Both the position numbers and the translations under genes were made by a program. Shown here one piece after another: positions 46,412-53,945 of a DNA stretch of 64,000 nt (its first letter is position 1; the number at the start of each line of letters is the position of its first letter). The notes beneath the pieces were generated by a model that ran no database searches, was not told the origin of the DNA, and was given only the letters and a program-made list of their open reading frames with translations. This DNA comes from an uncultured Verrucomicrobia subdivision 3 bacterium (lineage in GTDB: Bacteria > Verrucomicrobiota > Verrucomicrobiia > Limisphaerales > UBA11358), in contig CAIKKJ010000075.1 in NCBI GenBank assembly GCA_903827955.1, positions 32,332 to 96,331 of the forward strand, read 5' to 3'.

Positions 46412-47680
46412 ATGAACGTCACCGTCCTTGGCCTCTGGCATCTCGGCAGCGTCACCGCGGCGTGCTGCGCGAAACATTTTAACGTCGTCGGACTGGATTT
46501 CGACGCAGCGAATATCGCGAAGTTAAATGCCGGCCAAGCCCCGCTGCTCGAACCGGGCTTGAACGAACTCCTCGCCGCCGCTCTTGCCGCCAAAAAACTT
46601 TCGTTCACGACTGATGCCAAAGTCGCCTGTAAAAACGCGGATATTCTCTGGCTCACCTATGACACGCCGGTCAATGACGAAGACGAATCCGACGTTGAAT
46701 TTGTTCTCGGCAATCTCCGCCGCGCCGTGCCATCATTGCCGAACGGCGCACTTGTTTTAATTTCTGCCCAGCTCCCGGTCGGCACCTGCGCGCAGTTGGA
46801 AAAAGAATTTCCGCGGTTCCACTTCGCCTGCTCGCCGGAAAATTTACGGCTGGGCAAGGCGATTGATGCGTTTGAAAAAGCCGATCGCGCCATCGTTGGC
46901 ATTCGCAACGACGCGAAGAAAAATTTGCTAGCAGAGCTATTCAAGCCCTTCGCTGCGCAGACGATTTTGATGCGCACCGAGTCGGCGGAAATGGTCAAGC
47001 ACGCGCTAAACTCGTTTCTCGCGCTCTCCATCACCTTCATCAACGAAGTCGCCCGCCTCTGCGAATACACCGGCGCGGACGCCAAGGAAGTTTCCCTCGG
47101 CTTGAAAAGCGAAGCGCGCATCGGGATGAAATCTTACCTCGGCCCCGGTGGTCCATTTGCTGGCGGCACACTGGCGCGTGATGTCGTCACGCTTTCCAAA
47201 TTGGCGACCGCGCATGGCGAAATAATCTCAGTCATCCCCGCCATCAAGCAGAGCAACGACCTGCATCGCGGCTGGGCTTTCCGCCGTTTGCAATCGCGGC
47301 TCGGTGATCTGCGCGGCAAAAAAATCGCCGTGCTCGGCCTGACTTACACGACGAACACCGACACGCTCCGCCGCAGCGCGGCTGTGGAATTGTGTCAGCA
47401 ACTTTTGGCCGCAGGCGCAAAAGTCTCTGCGTATGACCCGGCCGTAAAAAATCTTCCGTCCGAATTGAGTTCGGTTTCGCTCGGCAACGATATTTCCGTT
47501 GCGCTGGCGGGCACGGAAGCCGTGGCCGTTTGCACCGAGTGGCCGCAATTTCGGCAGGCGGACTGGGCGAAAATCATTCCGCTCATGCGCCAACCGGTCT
47601 TTGTGGACGCAAATCGTTTTCTCGAAAAGGAATTGAAAAACGTCGCTGGCGTGGAGCATCTTTCCGTTGGACGTGCCTGA
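46412..47680 (+). CDS. UDP-glucose/GDP-mannose dehydrogenase-family protein lacking catalytic Cys
   Basis: The 422-residue protein has the Rossmann start MNVTVLGLWHLGSVTAACCA, the central-domain block ESAEMVKHALNSFLALSITFINEVA with the conserved Lys and Asn, and the C-terminal domain (KIAVLGLTYTTNTDTLRRS). The active-site block that normally reads GGSCLPKD is AGGTLARD here, so the nucleophilic Cys is Thr and the Pro-Lys is Ala-Arg. A two-step oxidation to a uronic acid through a thiohemiacetal therefore looks impossible. The start at 46412 follows the epimerase stop by one base. It may oxidise a hydroxyl only once, or only bind substrate. Confidence 0.86.
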   Translation: MNVTVLGLWHLGSVTAACCAKHFNVVGLDFDAANIAKLNAGQAPLLEPGLNELLAAALAAKKLSFTTDAKVACKNADILWLTYDTPVNDEDESDVEFVLGNLRRAVPSLPNGALVLISAQLPVGTCAQLEKEFPRFHFACSPENLRLGKAIDAFEKADRAIVGIRNDAKKNLLAELFKPFAAQTILMRTESAEMVKHALNSFLALSITFINEVARLCEYTGADAKEVSLGLKSEARIGMKSYLGPGGPFAGGTLARDVVTLSKLATAHGEIISVIPAIKQSNDLHRGWAFRRLQSRLGDLRGKKIAVLGLTYTTNTDTLRRSAAVELCQQLLAAGAKVSAYDPAVKNLPSELSSVSLGNDISVALAGTEAVAVCTEWPQFRQADWAKIIPLMRQPVFVDANRFLEKELKNVAGVEHLSVGRA

Positions 47681-47681
47681 C

Positions 47682-48542
47682 ATGAAACTCAAAAATCTGA
47701 ACGCCCTCATCACCGGCGGCAGCCAGGGGCTCGGCAAAACCATCGCGGAGCATTTTCTGCGCGAAGGCGCAAACGTCGTGTTGTGCGCGCGTAGCGAAAA
47801 AGATTTGTCCGCCACGCGAGATGAACTGGCTAAAAAATTTACCGCGCAAAAAGTTTCCGCCCAGACCTGCGATGTCTCGCACGAGGCACAGGTCAACGAA
47901 CTCGTCGCCTTTGCGCTGCGCGAACTGGGTTCGCTTGATGCGCTCATCTTGAACGCCGGCATTTACGGGCCGATGGGGCCGACGGAATCCGTTTCGCTCG
48001 ACGAATGGCGGCGCGCAATGGACATCAATTTATTTGGCGTGCTCCTGCCGAGCCGCGCGGTGATTCCCCATTTTAAAAAGGCTGGCCGCGGTAAAATCGT
48101 TGTCTTGAGCGGCGGCGGCGCGACAAACCCGCTGCCAAACATCAGTTCTTACGCCGCGTCAAAGGCGGCGGTCGTGCGCCTGATGGAAACACTCGCGGAA
48201 GAATTAAAATGTTTTCACGTGGACGTGAACGCCATCGCTCCCGGCGCGCTCGCGACCCGGTTGGTAGACGAAGTTCTCGCCGCTGGCGCGGAAAAAGTTG
48301 GTGCGGCCTTTTTCGAGAAGAACAAAGGCTGGAAAGAAAAAGGCGCGGTGCCGCTGGAACTTGGCGCGAATCTCGCCGTGTATCTCGCCAGCGCGGAAAG
48401 CAATGGCATCACCGGCAAGCTGATCAGCGCACAATGGGATCCGTGGAAAGATTTGCAGAAACATCACGATGAACTGGCAAAATCGGACATCTATTGTCTG
48501 CGCCGCATCGTGCCGGAAGATCGCGGTAAGAAATGGAATTGA
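47682..48542 (+). CDS. Short-chain dehydrogenase/reductase
   Basis: The 286-residue protein has the classic SDR glycine loop (NALITGGSQGLGKTIAEHF), the structural NAG motif (LDALILNAGIYG) and the active site with Ser in VVLSGGGATNPLP and ISSYAASKAAVVRL (Tyr-x3-Lys). The start at 47682 lies one base after the dehydrogenase stop. The tracked ATG five codons earlier would overlap it. It probably reduces or oxidises a sugar intermediate made by the two upstream enzymes. Confidence 0.9.
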   Translation: MKLKNLNALITGGSQGLGKTIAEHFLREGANVVLCARSEKDLSATRDELAKKFTAQKVSAQTCDVSHEAQVNELVAFALRELGSLDALILNAGIYGPMGPTESVSLDEWRRAMDINLFGVLLPSRAVIPHFKKAGRGKIVVLSGGGATNPLPNISSYAASKAAVVRLMETLAEELKCFHVDVNAIAPGALATRLVDEVLAAGAEKVGAAFFEKNKGWKEKGAVPLELGANLAVYLASAESNGITGKLISAQWDPWKDLQKHHDELAKSDIYCLRRIVPEDRGKKWN

Positions 48543-48543
48543 T

Positions 48544-49527
48544 ATGAGCTTACGAGTTGCATTGATCGGCTGCGGCCTTATCGGACAAAAGCGTTTGAAC
48601 CTGCTGCCGCCCGGCAGCGTTACCGTCGCCTGCGACACGCAACTTGAGCGCGCTAAAAAAATCGCCGCCCAAAGTTCCGGCTGCGTCGCCACGGAATCAT
48701 TTGAGCAGGCTGTCAGTTCGACGAACGTGGACGTGGTGATGATCGCCACGATAAATTCCGCGCTCGCGCCGATTGCGCTCGCGGCGGTGAAGAACGGCAA
48801 GCACGTTCTTGTGGAAAAACCCGCTGGCATCAGCGTGGCGGAACTTGAAGCACTCGAAGCAGCCGCGCAGAAATCCGGCGCGCTCGTCCGGGTCGGCTAT
48901 AATCACCGCTATCATCCGGCGTGCTTGAAGGCGTTAGAAATTTTTCGCAGCGGCGCGCTGGGGCCGATGATGTTTGTGCGCGGACGTTACGGTCAGGGCG
49001 GACGCATCGGCTACGAAAAAGAATGGCGCGCGGACGCAAAACTTTCCGGCGGCGGCGAGTTGATTGACCAAGGCGTTCACCTGATTGACCTCGCGGGAAT
49101 TTTTCTGGGCGAATTCACGAAGGTCGAAGGTCACGCCACGACCTATTTCTGGAAGATGCCGGTGGATGACAACGCCTTTCTTTCGCTCCGCAACGCCGCC
49201 GGCAACACCGCGTGGCTGCACGTCAGTTGCAGCGAATGGAAAAATTTATTCAGCCTCGAAATCTACGGACGCGACGCCAAGCTCCACTGGGAAGGACTCG
49301 GCGGCAGCTACGGCATAGAGCGATTGACGTATTATAAAATGCTGCCGCAGATGGGGCCACCGGAGACGACAATCTATGAATTTCCGCGCGGCGATGAGTC
49401 GTGGAAAATCGAAATGGCGGAATTTTTTGAGGACATCAAACTCAAGCGCACGCCGGTGCCGGGTTTGAAGGAAGCGAAGGCGGCATTGGAAGTCGTTGAA
49501 AAAATTTACGGTATGGCGGGGAAATAA
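48544..49527 (+). CDS. Gfo/Idh/MocA-family oxidoreductase
   Basis: The 327-residue protein starts MSLRVALIGCGLIGQKRLNL and has the family signature in GKHVLVEKPAGISVAELEAL, plus GGGELIDQGVHLIDLAGIFLG, where family members hold the catalytic Lys/His or Asp/His pair. It ends the four-gene operon and lies one base after the SDR stop codon. In glycan loci such enzymes often make 3-keto sugars that precede amino or branched sugars. No aminotransferase is present here, so the product is unclear. Confidence 0.9.
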   Translation: MSLRVALIGCGLIGQKRLNLLPPGSVTVACDTQLERAKKIAAQSSGCVATESFEQAVSSTNVDVVMIATINSALAPIALAAVKNGKHVLVEKPAGISVAELEALEAAAQKSGALVRVGYNHRYHPACLKALEIFRSGALGPMMFVRGRYGQGGRIGYEKEWRADAKLSGGGELIDQGVHLIDLAGIFLGEFTKVEGHATTYFWKMPVDDNAFLSLRNAAGNTAWLHVSCSEWKNLFSLEIYGRDAKLHWEGLGGSYGIERLTYYKMLPQMGPPETTIYEFPRGDESWKIEMAEFFEDIKLKRTPVPGLKEAKAALEVVEKIYGMAGK

Positions 49528-49569
49528 CAATTTCTCCCAACTGCTACTGACGCAAAAACGAAAAAGACC

Positions 49570-50673
49570 TTACTTCGGAGCCGGATTATTTTCGCCCAGA
49601 AACCGGCTCCAAGGCAGGTTTTCCTGCAATAGCCGGGCGAGTCGCAAGTTTCCGTTTGAATTCAGGTGGGTAGGGTCGCAGAACTCCGCACCTTGCCAGT
49701 TTGCGCCTTCGACAAAACCGCCGTAAATCACCTGATCGCCATCGGCCCGACGTTGCATGGCGGCGTTCAGCGCGACCTCGGCGTTGAAGATGCCTTGTTT
49801 GGTCAGGTAAGGCGCCCACCATTTATAATTCGTCTCGCTGATTGTCTCCGGCGATAAAGCGTGCGGCAGCAACACAACGCGGACGTGCTGTGCCCGGCAC
49901 GCCTGCAGAAGAATATCAAGATTGGTGCTGAAAGTTTCGACGATGCGCGGATCCACTGCATCCGAAACGTGGCCAGCGGGAGCGCCATGCGGGAACGGAG
50001 AATCACCAAGAACTTTGATTGTCTCCAGCAAGACCACGGTTCCTTGAATCAAAGCGCAATTGGGCAACCGATCCCGGCGGCAGGCGCCCGTCGCGGAGAA
50101 GCGGAGTGAAGGTTGATGAAAATTTTTATAGTCAACGCCGGGCTCATCAACATTCATGCTGCGCAGGTCATTTAATCCCATTTGAAAGATGACCATGTCC
50201 GGCGAATACCGAGCCAGAACCTGCGGCAGTAATTTCTTGTGCTCCACCGAGCTGTGTCCCGGAATGCCGAAATTAAGCACTTCAAAATTCGGCAGCAACA
50301 GTTGCCCCAGATAAAAAGGCCAGGTCTGGCTGTCCGCCGCACCGACACAATAAGTCGTGGAACCGCCGATGCACGCAATCCTGCGCTGCGTTTTCACCGG
50401 CGAAAATTCACTCCCGCGAAATCCATCCGAGTTATGATGATGGCTGTTTCCCTGAACGGTGATATCAACATTCTTTCTGGGCGTCAGCAGCCATTCCGGG
50501 TGCGGTTCGAACAGCAGATAGTTCGCGCTCTTCGGCCGCGAGTAAATCCATTGGCCTTCGGCCAGCCGCAGCCCGATGGCGAACAGCCCTTCTGCACAGA
50601 CGGCCAAAAGAAATATCATGGCGATCAAAAAGCCCGCTCTTTTACCGCGGCTCATCGGCATCTTGCCAGTCAT
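49570..50673 (-). CDS. Membrane-anchored SGNH/GDSL hydrolase
   Basis: The 367-residue protein has one N-terminal membrane segment (AGFLIAMIFLLAVCAEGLFAIGL) and then the SGNH blocks in order: Ser in IACIGGSTTYCVG, Gly in VLNFGIPGHSS, Asn in IFQMGLNDLRS and the Asp-His pair in CDPTHLNSNG. These enzymes remove or transfer acyl groups on glycans or lipids in the periplasm. The ATG at 50673 is preferred to the tracked 50862, whose extra 63 residues are basic and not signal-like. Lying in a glycan locus, sugar O-acetyl ester hydrolysis is a reasonable guess. Confidence 0.85.
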   Translation of the reverse strand: MTGKMPMSRGKRAGFLIAMIFLLAVCAEGLFAIGLRLAEGQWIYSRPKSANYLLFEPHPEWLLTPRKNVDITVQGNSHHHNSDGFRGSEFSPVKTQRRIACIGGSTTYCVGAADSQTWPFYLGQLLLPNFEVLNFGIPGHSSVEHKKLLPQVLARYSPDMVIFQMGLNDLRSMNVDEPGVDYKNFHQPSLRFSATGACRRDRLPNCALIQGTVVLLETIKVLGDSPFPHGAPAGHVSDAVDPRIVETFSTNLDILLQACRAQHVRVVLLPHALSPETISETNYKWWAPYLTKQGIFNAEVALNAAMQRRADGDQVIYGGFVEGANWQGAEFCDPTHLNSNGNLRLARLLQENLPWSRFLGENNPAPK

Positions 50674-50862
50674 TACATCATTGGAACGATGGTTGACGGG
50701 GTTATGCCGTGCACGCTTCTTGGTCACATCGAAAATTATTTGGCACCCGCACGCCGAACGCCAGCCCGAATATTGGTCATTTCGCCATGCGCGGCGCTTT
50801 CCACGCCAGCCGCACCAAGTTTCTGCTTTCCCGCTTTCCGCATTTCGTTTTTCATTAGGCAA

Positions 50863-51843
50863 ATGATCATTGCGCGTTCACCACTTCGCATCAGCCTCGG
50901 CGGCGGCGGCACGGACTTGCCGTCGTATTACGAAAAATTCGGCGGCTTCCTCATCGCCGGCGCGATTGACCGCTACGTTTACATCACGCTGCACGAAACC
51001 TTCGTGCCGGATTTGATCGTGAAATATTCCGAGCTGGAACGCGTGCCAGCGGCGGCGCAACTCAAACACCCGATCATCCGCGAAGCCTTTGCCGCGCTGG
51101 GTATGGATGGTCATTCACTCGAACTGACTTCCATGGCGGACATACCGTCGGGAACTGGTCTCGGCTCGTCCGGCAGTTTCACCACCGCGCTGCTCAAAGC
51201 CTTGCACGCGCACAAAAAGAATCTCGTTCACCCCGCCGAACTCGCCGAACAGGCGTGCGACATCGAACTAAACCGCCTCAAAGAACCCATCGGCAAACAG
51301 GATCAATACATCGCGGCGTATGGTGGATTAACGTGCTTCAAGTTTTTGCCCGGCGGCAAAGTCGAAGCGTGGCCGTTGAAAATTTCGGACGAAACGCGCG
51401 ACAATCTCGAAGACAACCTCCTGCTCTTCTTCACCGGCTATTCCCGCAGTGCTTCGGCAATCTTGAAGGAGCAGGATGTGAAATCGAAGTCCGACGACAA
51501 GTCCATGATCGAGAATCTGCACTTCGTCAAAGACCTCGGCCTGCAAAGCCAGGCGGCGCTCGAAAGCGGCAACCTTGCCGAGTTCGCGCGGCTGATGGAC
51601 GTGCATTGGCAGCGCAAGAAACAGCGCAGCGGCGGCATGAGCAATCCCAAGATCAACGAATGGTATGACCTCGCGATGGTCAGCGGCGCACTCGGCGGCA
51701 AGCTCATCGGCGCGGGCGGCGGCGGCTTCCTGATGTTTTACGCGGAGGACAAGGCCAAGCTGCGCCACGCCATGCGCACGGCGGGCCTGAAGGAAGTGCG
51801 CTTCCGGTTTGATTTCGAAGGGACGAAACTCGTCATCTCGTGA
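50863..51843 (+). CDS. hddA: D-glycero-alpha-D-manno-heptose 7-phosphate kinase-like GHMP kinase
   Basis: The 326-residue GHMP kinase starts MIIARSPLRISLGGGGTDLP, closely like HddA, and has motif 2 (DIPSGTGLGSSGSFTTALL) and motif 3 (IGAGGGGFLMFYAED). HddA phosphorylates D-glycero-D-manno-heptose 7-phosphate at C1 (alpha), on the way to GDP-heptose. The partner genes hddC, gmhA and gmhB lie on the same strand but about 5.7 kb downstream, beyond an accessory block. The tracked ORF start at 50239 runs antisense through the SGNH gene. The ATG at 50863 fits the family. Confidence 0.9.
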   Translation: MIIARSPLRISLGGGGTDLPSYYEKFGGFLIAGAIDRYVYITLHETFVPDLIVKYSELERVPAAAQLKHPIIREAFAALGMDGHSLELTSMADIPSGTGLGSSGSFTTALLKALHAHKKNLVHPAELAEQACDIELNRLKEPIGKQDQYIAAYGGLTCFKFLPGGKVEAWPLKISDETRDNLEDNLLLFFTGYSRSASAILKEQDVKSKSDDKSMIENLHFVKDLGLQSQAALESGNLAEFARLMDVHWQRKKQRSGGMSNPKINEWYDLAMVSGALGGKLIGAGGGGFLMFYAEDKAKLRHAMRTAGLKEVRFRFDFEGTKLVIS

Positions 51844-51934
51844 ACGCATTTGACTCGCGTTGAAATGGGAAAAATTCTTTCCGACCACGCGAAAAAGTCT
51901 GGTTCGACCGCGTCCGGCAATCCGTGAATAAGAC
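51844..51934. other. Gene-free spacer between hddA and the 21-nt array
   Basis: These 91 bases after hddA hold no ORF, hairpin terminator or clear promoter. Together with the array and the short leader after it they make up the only gap over 300 bases in the window (51844-52282). One more 21-nt register can be laid upstream of the array but lacks the CTG core. Confidence 0.5.
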
Positions 51935-52249
51935 TTGGCGCGTCTGCCACCGGCTGCGGCCACGCTGACAGTTGAATTGGACGCTCTGCAAGCAACATTT
52001 GCCAGTCGTGCTACGACTTTGTCGGCTCTGTCACCAGCTTTGGCGTATCTGTCAGTCAGATTGGCGATGCTGGCTGTCGGTTTGTAGCATCTGAAGATTA
52101 CTTTTGCCGTGCTGTCAGTCGCTTTATCCGCTCTGTCAGCCACATTTACCGTCCTGCCACCTGACTCCACCCGACTGTCTGCCGCCCTGACCAGACTGGC
52201 TTTTGCACCGGCCTATCTGCCTGTAGATTTTTTGCCACTGACCCCTTGA
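51935..52249 (+). repeat. Array of 15 degenerate 21-nt units with a CTG core
   Basis: Cutting the sequence every 21 bases from 51935 gives 15 contiguous units with no insertion or deletion. Fourteen of the fifteen have CTG at positions 10-12 (the fourth unit has CGT), and eleven begin with TT. The best-kept units carry CTGTCAG, a short palindrome around a central T. Primary identity between units is otherwise low, so ordinary tandem-repeat searches may miss it. Read on the plus strand in the unit frame it gives Leu-x-x-Leu-type heptads (LAYLSVR, FAVLSVA, LSALSAT). That frame has a TAA just before the array, a TAG in unit 8 and no proper start. The minus strand gives Ala/Asp/Arg/Lys heptads. 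It ends 33 bases before the helical protein gene. Confidence 0.85.
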
Positions 52250-52273
52250 TTTTCCGTTCTGTTGTGCAAAATT
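52246..52273 (+). promoter_or_regulatory. Weak candidate promoter at the end of the array
   Basis: TTGATT and AAAATT are separated by 16 bases. The -35-like box overlaps the last array unit, and the start codon lies nine bases past the -10-like box. The -10 box is poor, so this rests mainly on position and on the short-leader habit seen at asd and 53079. Confidence 0.3.
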
Positions 52274-52282
52274 TCTCACCGT

Positions 52283-52978
52283 ATGACTGCCAAACAAGAG
52301 AACAAGTTGTCAATGTTTCTTGCGGTCAAGGCTGTATGCGACCGCAACACAGCGACCATCCAGACGCTCCCCGCGTTTGCCGATGGCTATACGGAGTTCA
52401 CGACGCACGTCGCGAACATTCAAACCCTCGCGCAGAATCAATCCGTGGATGCCACGGGCCTTGCTGCCGACAAACAACAACTCCGCAAAAACATGGCCAC
52501 CGCTGCCGCGACCATCGCCGCTGCCGTCAACGCCTACGCCAAGAAGGTCAAAAACAACGACCTCGCCGCGCAGAGCAGCGTGACCGCCAGCGATATGACC
52601 AGCGGACGCGACACCGCTGCCGCCGACACCGCGCGCAACGTCCACGCCGCCGCGACGGCGAACCTGGCCAACCTTGCGCCCTACGGCGTGACCGCCGCCA
52701 AGCTCACCGACTTGAAGGCCAAGATAGACGCCTACGCCGCGAGCCTGTCCAAGCCGCGTGACGCCGTGGCCTCCGGTTCCACGGCCACCAAGCAATTGGC
52801 CGATGAGTTTGACGCCGCCGATGCCGCGTTGAACGACCAGATGGATGCACTCGTGCCGCAGTTCGCCGCTGCAAACGCGAAGTTTGTGGAGGACTACAAC
52901 AACGCCCGCATCATCGTGGATTCGGGCGGTGGCAAAGCGAAAGCCAAGACGCCCACGCCCAAACCCCCAAGTCCGTAA
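52283..52978 (+). CDS. Alanine-rich helical-bundle protein of unknown function
   Basis: The 231-residue protein starts MTAKQENKLSMFLAVKAVCD and is almost wholly helical by composition, with long runs of Ala, Asp, Lys and Thr. It has no signal peptide, membrane segment or catalytic motif. The last 20 residues form a basic proline-rich tail (GGGKAKAKTPTPKPPSP). I recall similar uncharacterised proteins in Verrucomicrobia and Bacteroidetes, with a pattern of helix pairs broken by a YG-V-T turn and a late P-R-D/A motif, but no function is known to me. The start at 52283 is preferred over 52262. It follows the 21-nt array and has its own terminator, so it forms an isolated unit. Confidence 0.78.
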   Translation: MTAKQENKLSMFLAVKAVCDRNTATIQTLPAFADGYTEFTTHVANIQTLAQNQSVDATGLAADKQQLRKNMATAAATIAAAVNAYAKKVKNNDLAAQSSVTASDMTSGRDTAAADTARNVHAAATANLANLAPYGVTAAKLTDLKAKIDAYAASLSKPRDAVASGSTATKQLADEFDAADAALNDQMDALVPQFAAANAKFVEDYNNARIIVDSGGGKAKAKTPTPKPPSP

Positions 52979-52998
52979 AATAAAATTCGGAAAACACG

Positions 52999-53030
52999 AC
53001 AGCCTCCAGAAATGGAGGCTGTTCTTTTTT
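52999..53030 (+). terminator. Intrinsic terminator of the helical protein gene
   Basis: A perfect 9-bp stem (ACAGCCTCC / GGAGGCTGT) with a 6-base loop is followed by TCTTTTTT. It lies 21 bases after the stop codon and separates this gene from the next transcription unit. Confidence 0.93.
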
Positions 53031-53066
53031 CGGCTCTTTAATCTTTAGGGGCTTTGATGCTGGCAG

Positions 53067-53072
53067 TATAAT
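53067..53072 (+). promoter_or_regulatory. Perfect -10 box giving a probable leaderless mRNA
   Basis: TATAAT ends seven bases before the GTG at 53079, so transcription would begin at or next to the start codon. The -35 region (TTTAGG at 17-bp spacing) is poor. The box follows directly on the upstream terminator. Confidence 0.5.
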
Positions 53073-53078
53073 TCGAGC

Positions 53079-53945
53079 GTGCAAAATGGTCTGAAAGACA
53101 TTGATTTGTCGCCGCCAAGCTTCCGACTCCCACCGGATTTCAAGAAGCACGCGATTACTTTTTTGACCTTTGTAGGCAAAGAAATGCTTTCGACACAGCG
53201 AAATCTTTTTGACGCCATTCAGTCATTCGAGCGTCGGGTTGTCGTAGATAATCATATCGACTGGTTCGGCTTATCGGGGCTGCCTGAAAATTCAAACACC
53301 GCATTCATTTTGGGCACAACGACGGACAGGGAATCGTCACCGTTGAACCTGCTTCTTGAAGATTTATCCGGGAAGCCAAAAGTTCGCAAAAACGTATTCA
53401 TGTTTGGAATGAAGAGTCCTACACACGAAGACATTCTTGCCGGACATCGAACGCCACTCCTTGTGATCTCCCAGTTTGACGAATATGCCACGACGATTTT
53501 GGACATGGATGGCATCCGTAAATTTGACCAGCCTGGCGGGGAAAAGAGTAAATGGGATTCCTCCCGATCAATAAACGATGAGAAGCAAAAGATTTTGGAT
53601 TTGCTGGAAATAAAAAATGTCGGAGAAACCGCACGGCTGAAAGATATAAAACCTTTGGACGGAAAATTGCGTTTGTCCATTGAGCAACAAAGGTCAAAAT
53701 GCTTTAAACGCTTTTGGGAGAGCAACGATGTGGCACGTTTGGCATACTGCCGCTTACTTTTAGGCAAAGATCGTGAGTCACGCAAAGCACGAAAGGAATT
53801 TGAAGCAGAACATTATCCAAATGTGTTCGGCGATCTACACCTCATGCAGAACGCATTGTTTTTTAACGCTGGGTGCGCTAGCGATGACAAAGCGGTGCGG
53901 AAAATGGCAGCTTTTTGTGGAATAGAAAGACTTGAAATGCCATGA
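53079..53945 (+). CDS. Unknown soluble protein, co-transcribed with FG-GAP surface protein
   Basis: I do not recognise this 288-residue protein. It has no signal peptide or membrane segment, is charged throughout, and is Lys/Arg/Glu-rich in its second half (KDRESRKARKEFEAEHYPN). The first half contains hydrophobic strands such as NTAFILGTTTDRESS and TPLLVISQFDEYATTILD, which suggest an alpha/beta core. The start is a GTG placed seven bases after a TATAAT box. An ATG 37 codons downstream is an alternative. The stop overlaps the ATG of the FG-GAP gene by four bases. The coding sequence is AT-richer than the heptose genes on either side, consistent with transfer. Confidence 0.72.
   Translation: MQNGLKDIDLSPPSFRLPPDFKKHAITFLTFVGKEMLSTQRNLFDAIQSFERRVVVDNHIDWFGLSGLPENSNTAFILGTTTDRESSPLNLLLEDLSGKPKVRKNVFMFGMKSPTHEDILAGHRTPLLVISQFDEYATTILDMDGIRKFDQPGGEKSKWDSSRSINDEKQKILDLLEIKNVGETARLKDIKPLDGKLRLSIEQQRSKCFKRFWESNDVARLAYCRLLLGKDRESRKARKEFEAEHYPNVFGDLHLMQNALFFNAGCASDDKAVRKMAAFCGIERLEMP

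Noticed and set aside
46412-47680. Ordinary UDP-glucose 6-dehydrogenase (ugd)
   Set aside because: The catalytic Cys block is altered, so I gave no gene symbol.
50239-50862. N-terminal extension of the hddA ORF
   Set aside because: It is antisense to the SGNH hydrolase catalytic region and unlike any GHMP kinase N terminus.
51328-52170. 280-residue minus-strand ORF over the array and the hddA end
   Set aside because: It runs antisense through the conserved C-terminal half of hddA, and its repetitive start comes from the 21-nt array. The heptad look is a by-product of a 21-nt period.
51935-52249. CRISPR array
   Set aside because: Units are contiguous and degenerate with no conserved repeat and no spacers, and no cas gene is in the window.
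51935-52282. Diversity-generating retroelement or retron
   Set aside because: There is no reverse transcriptase gene and no template/variable repeat pair near the array.
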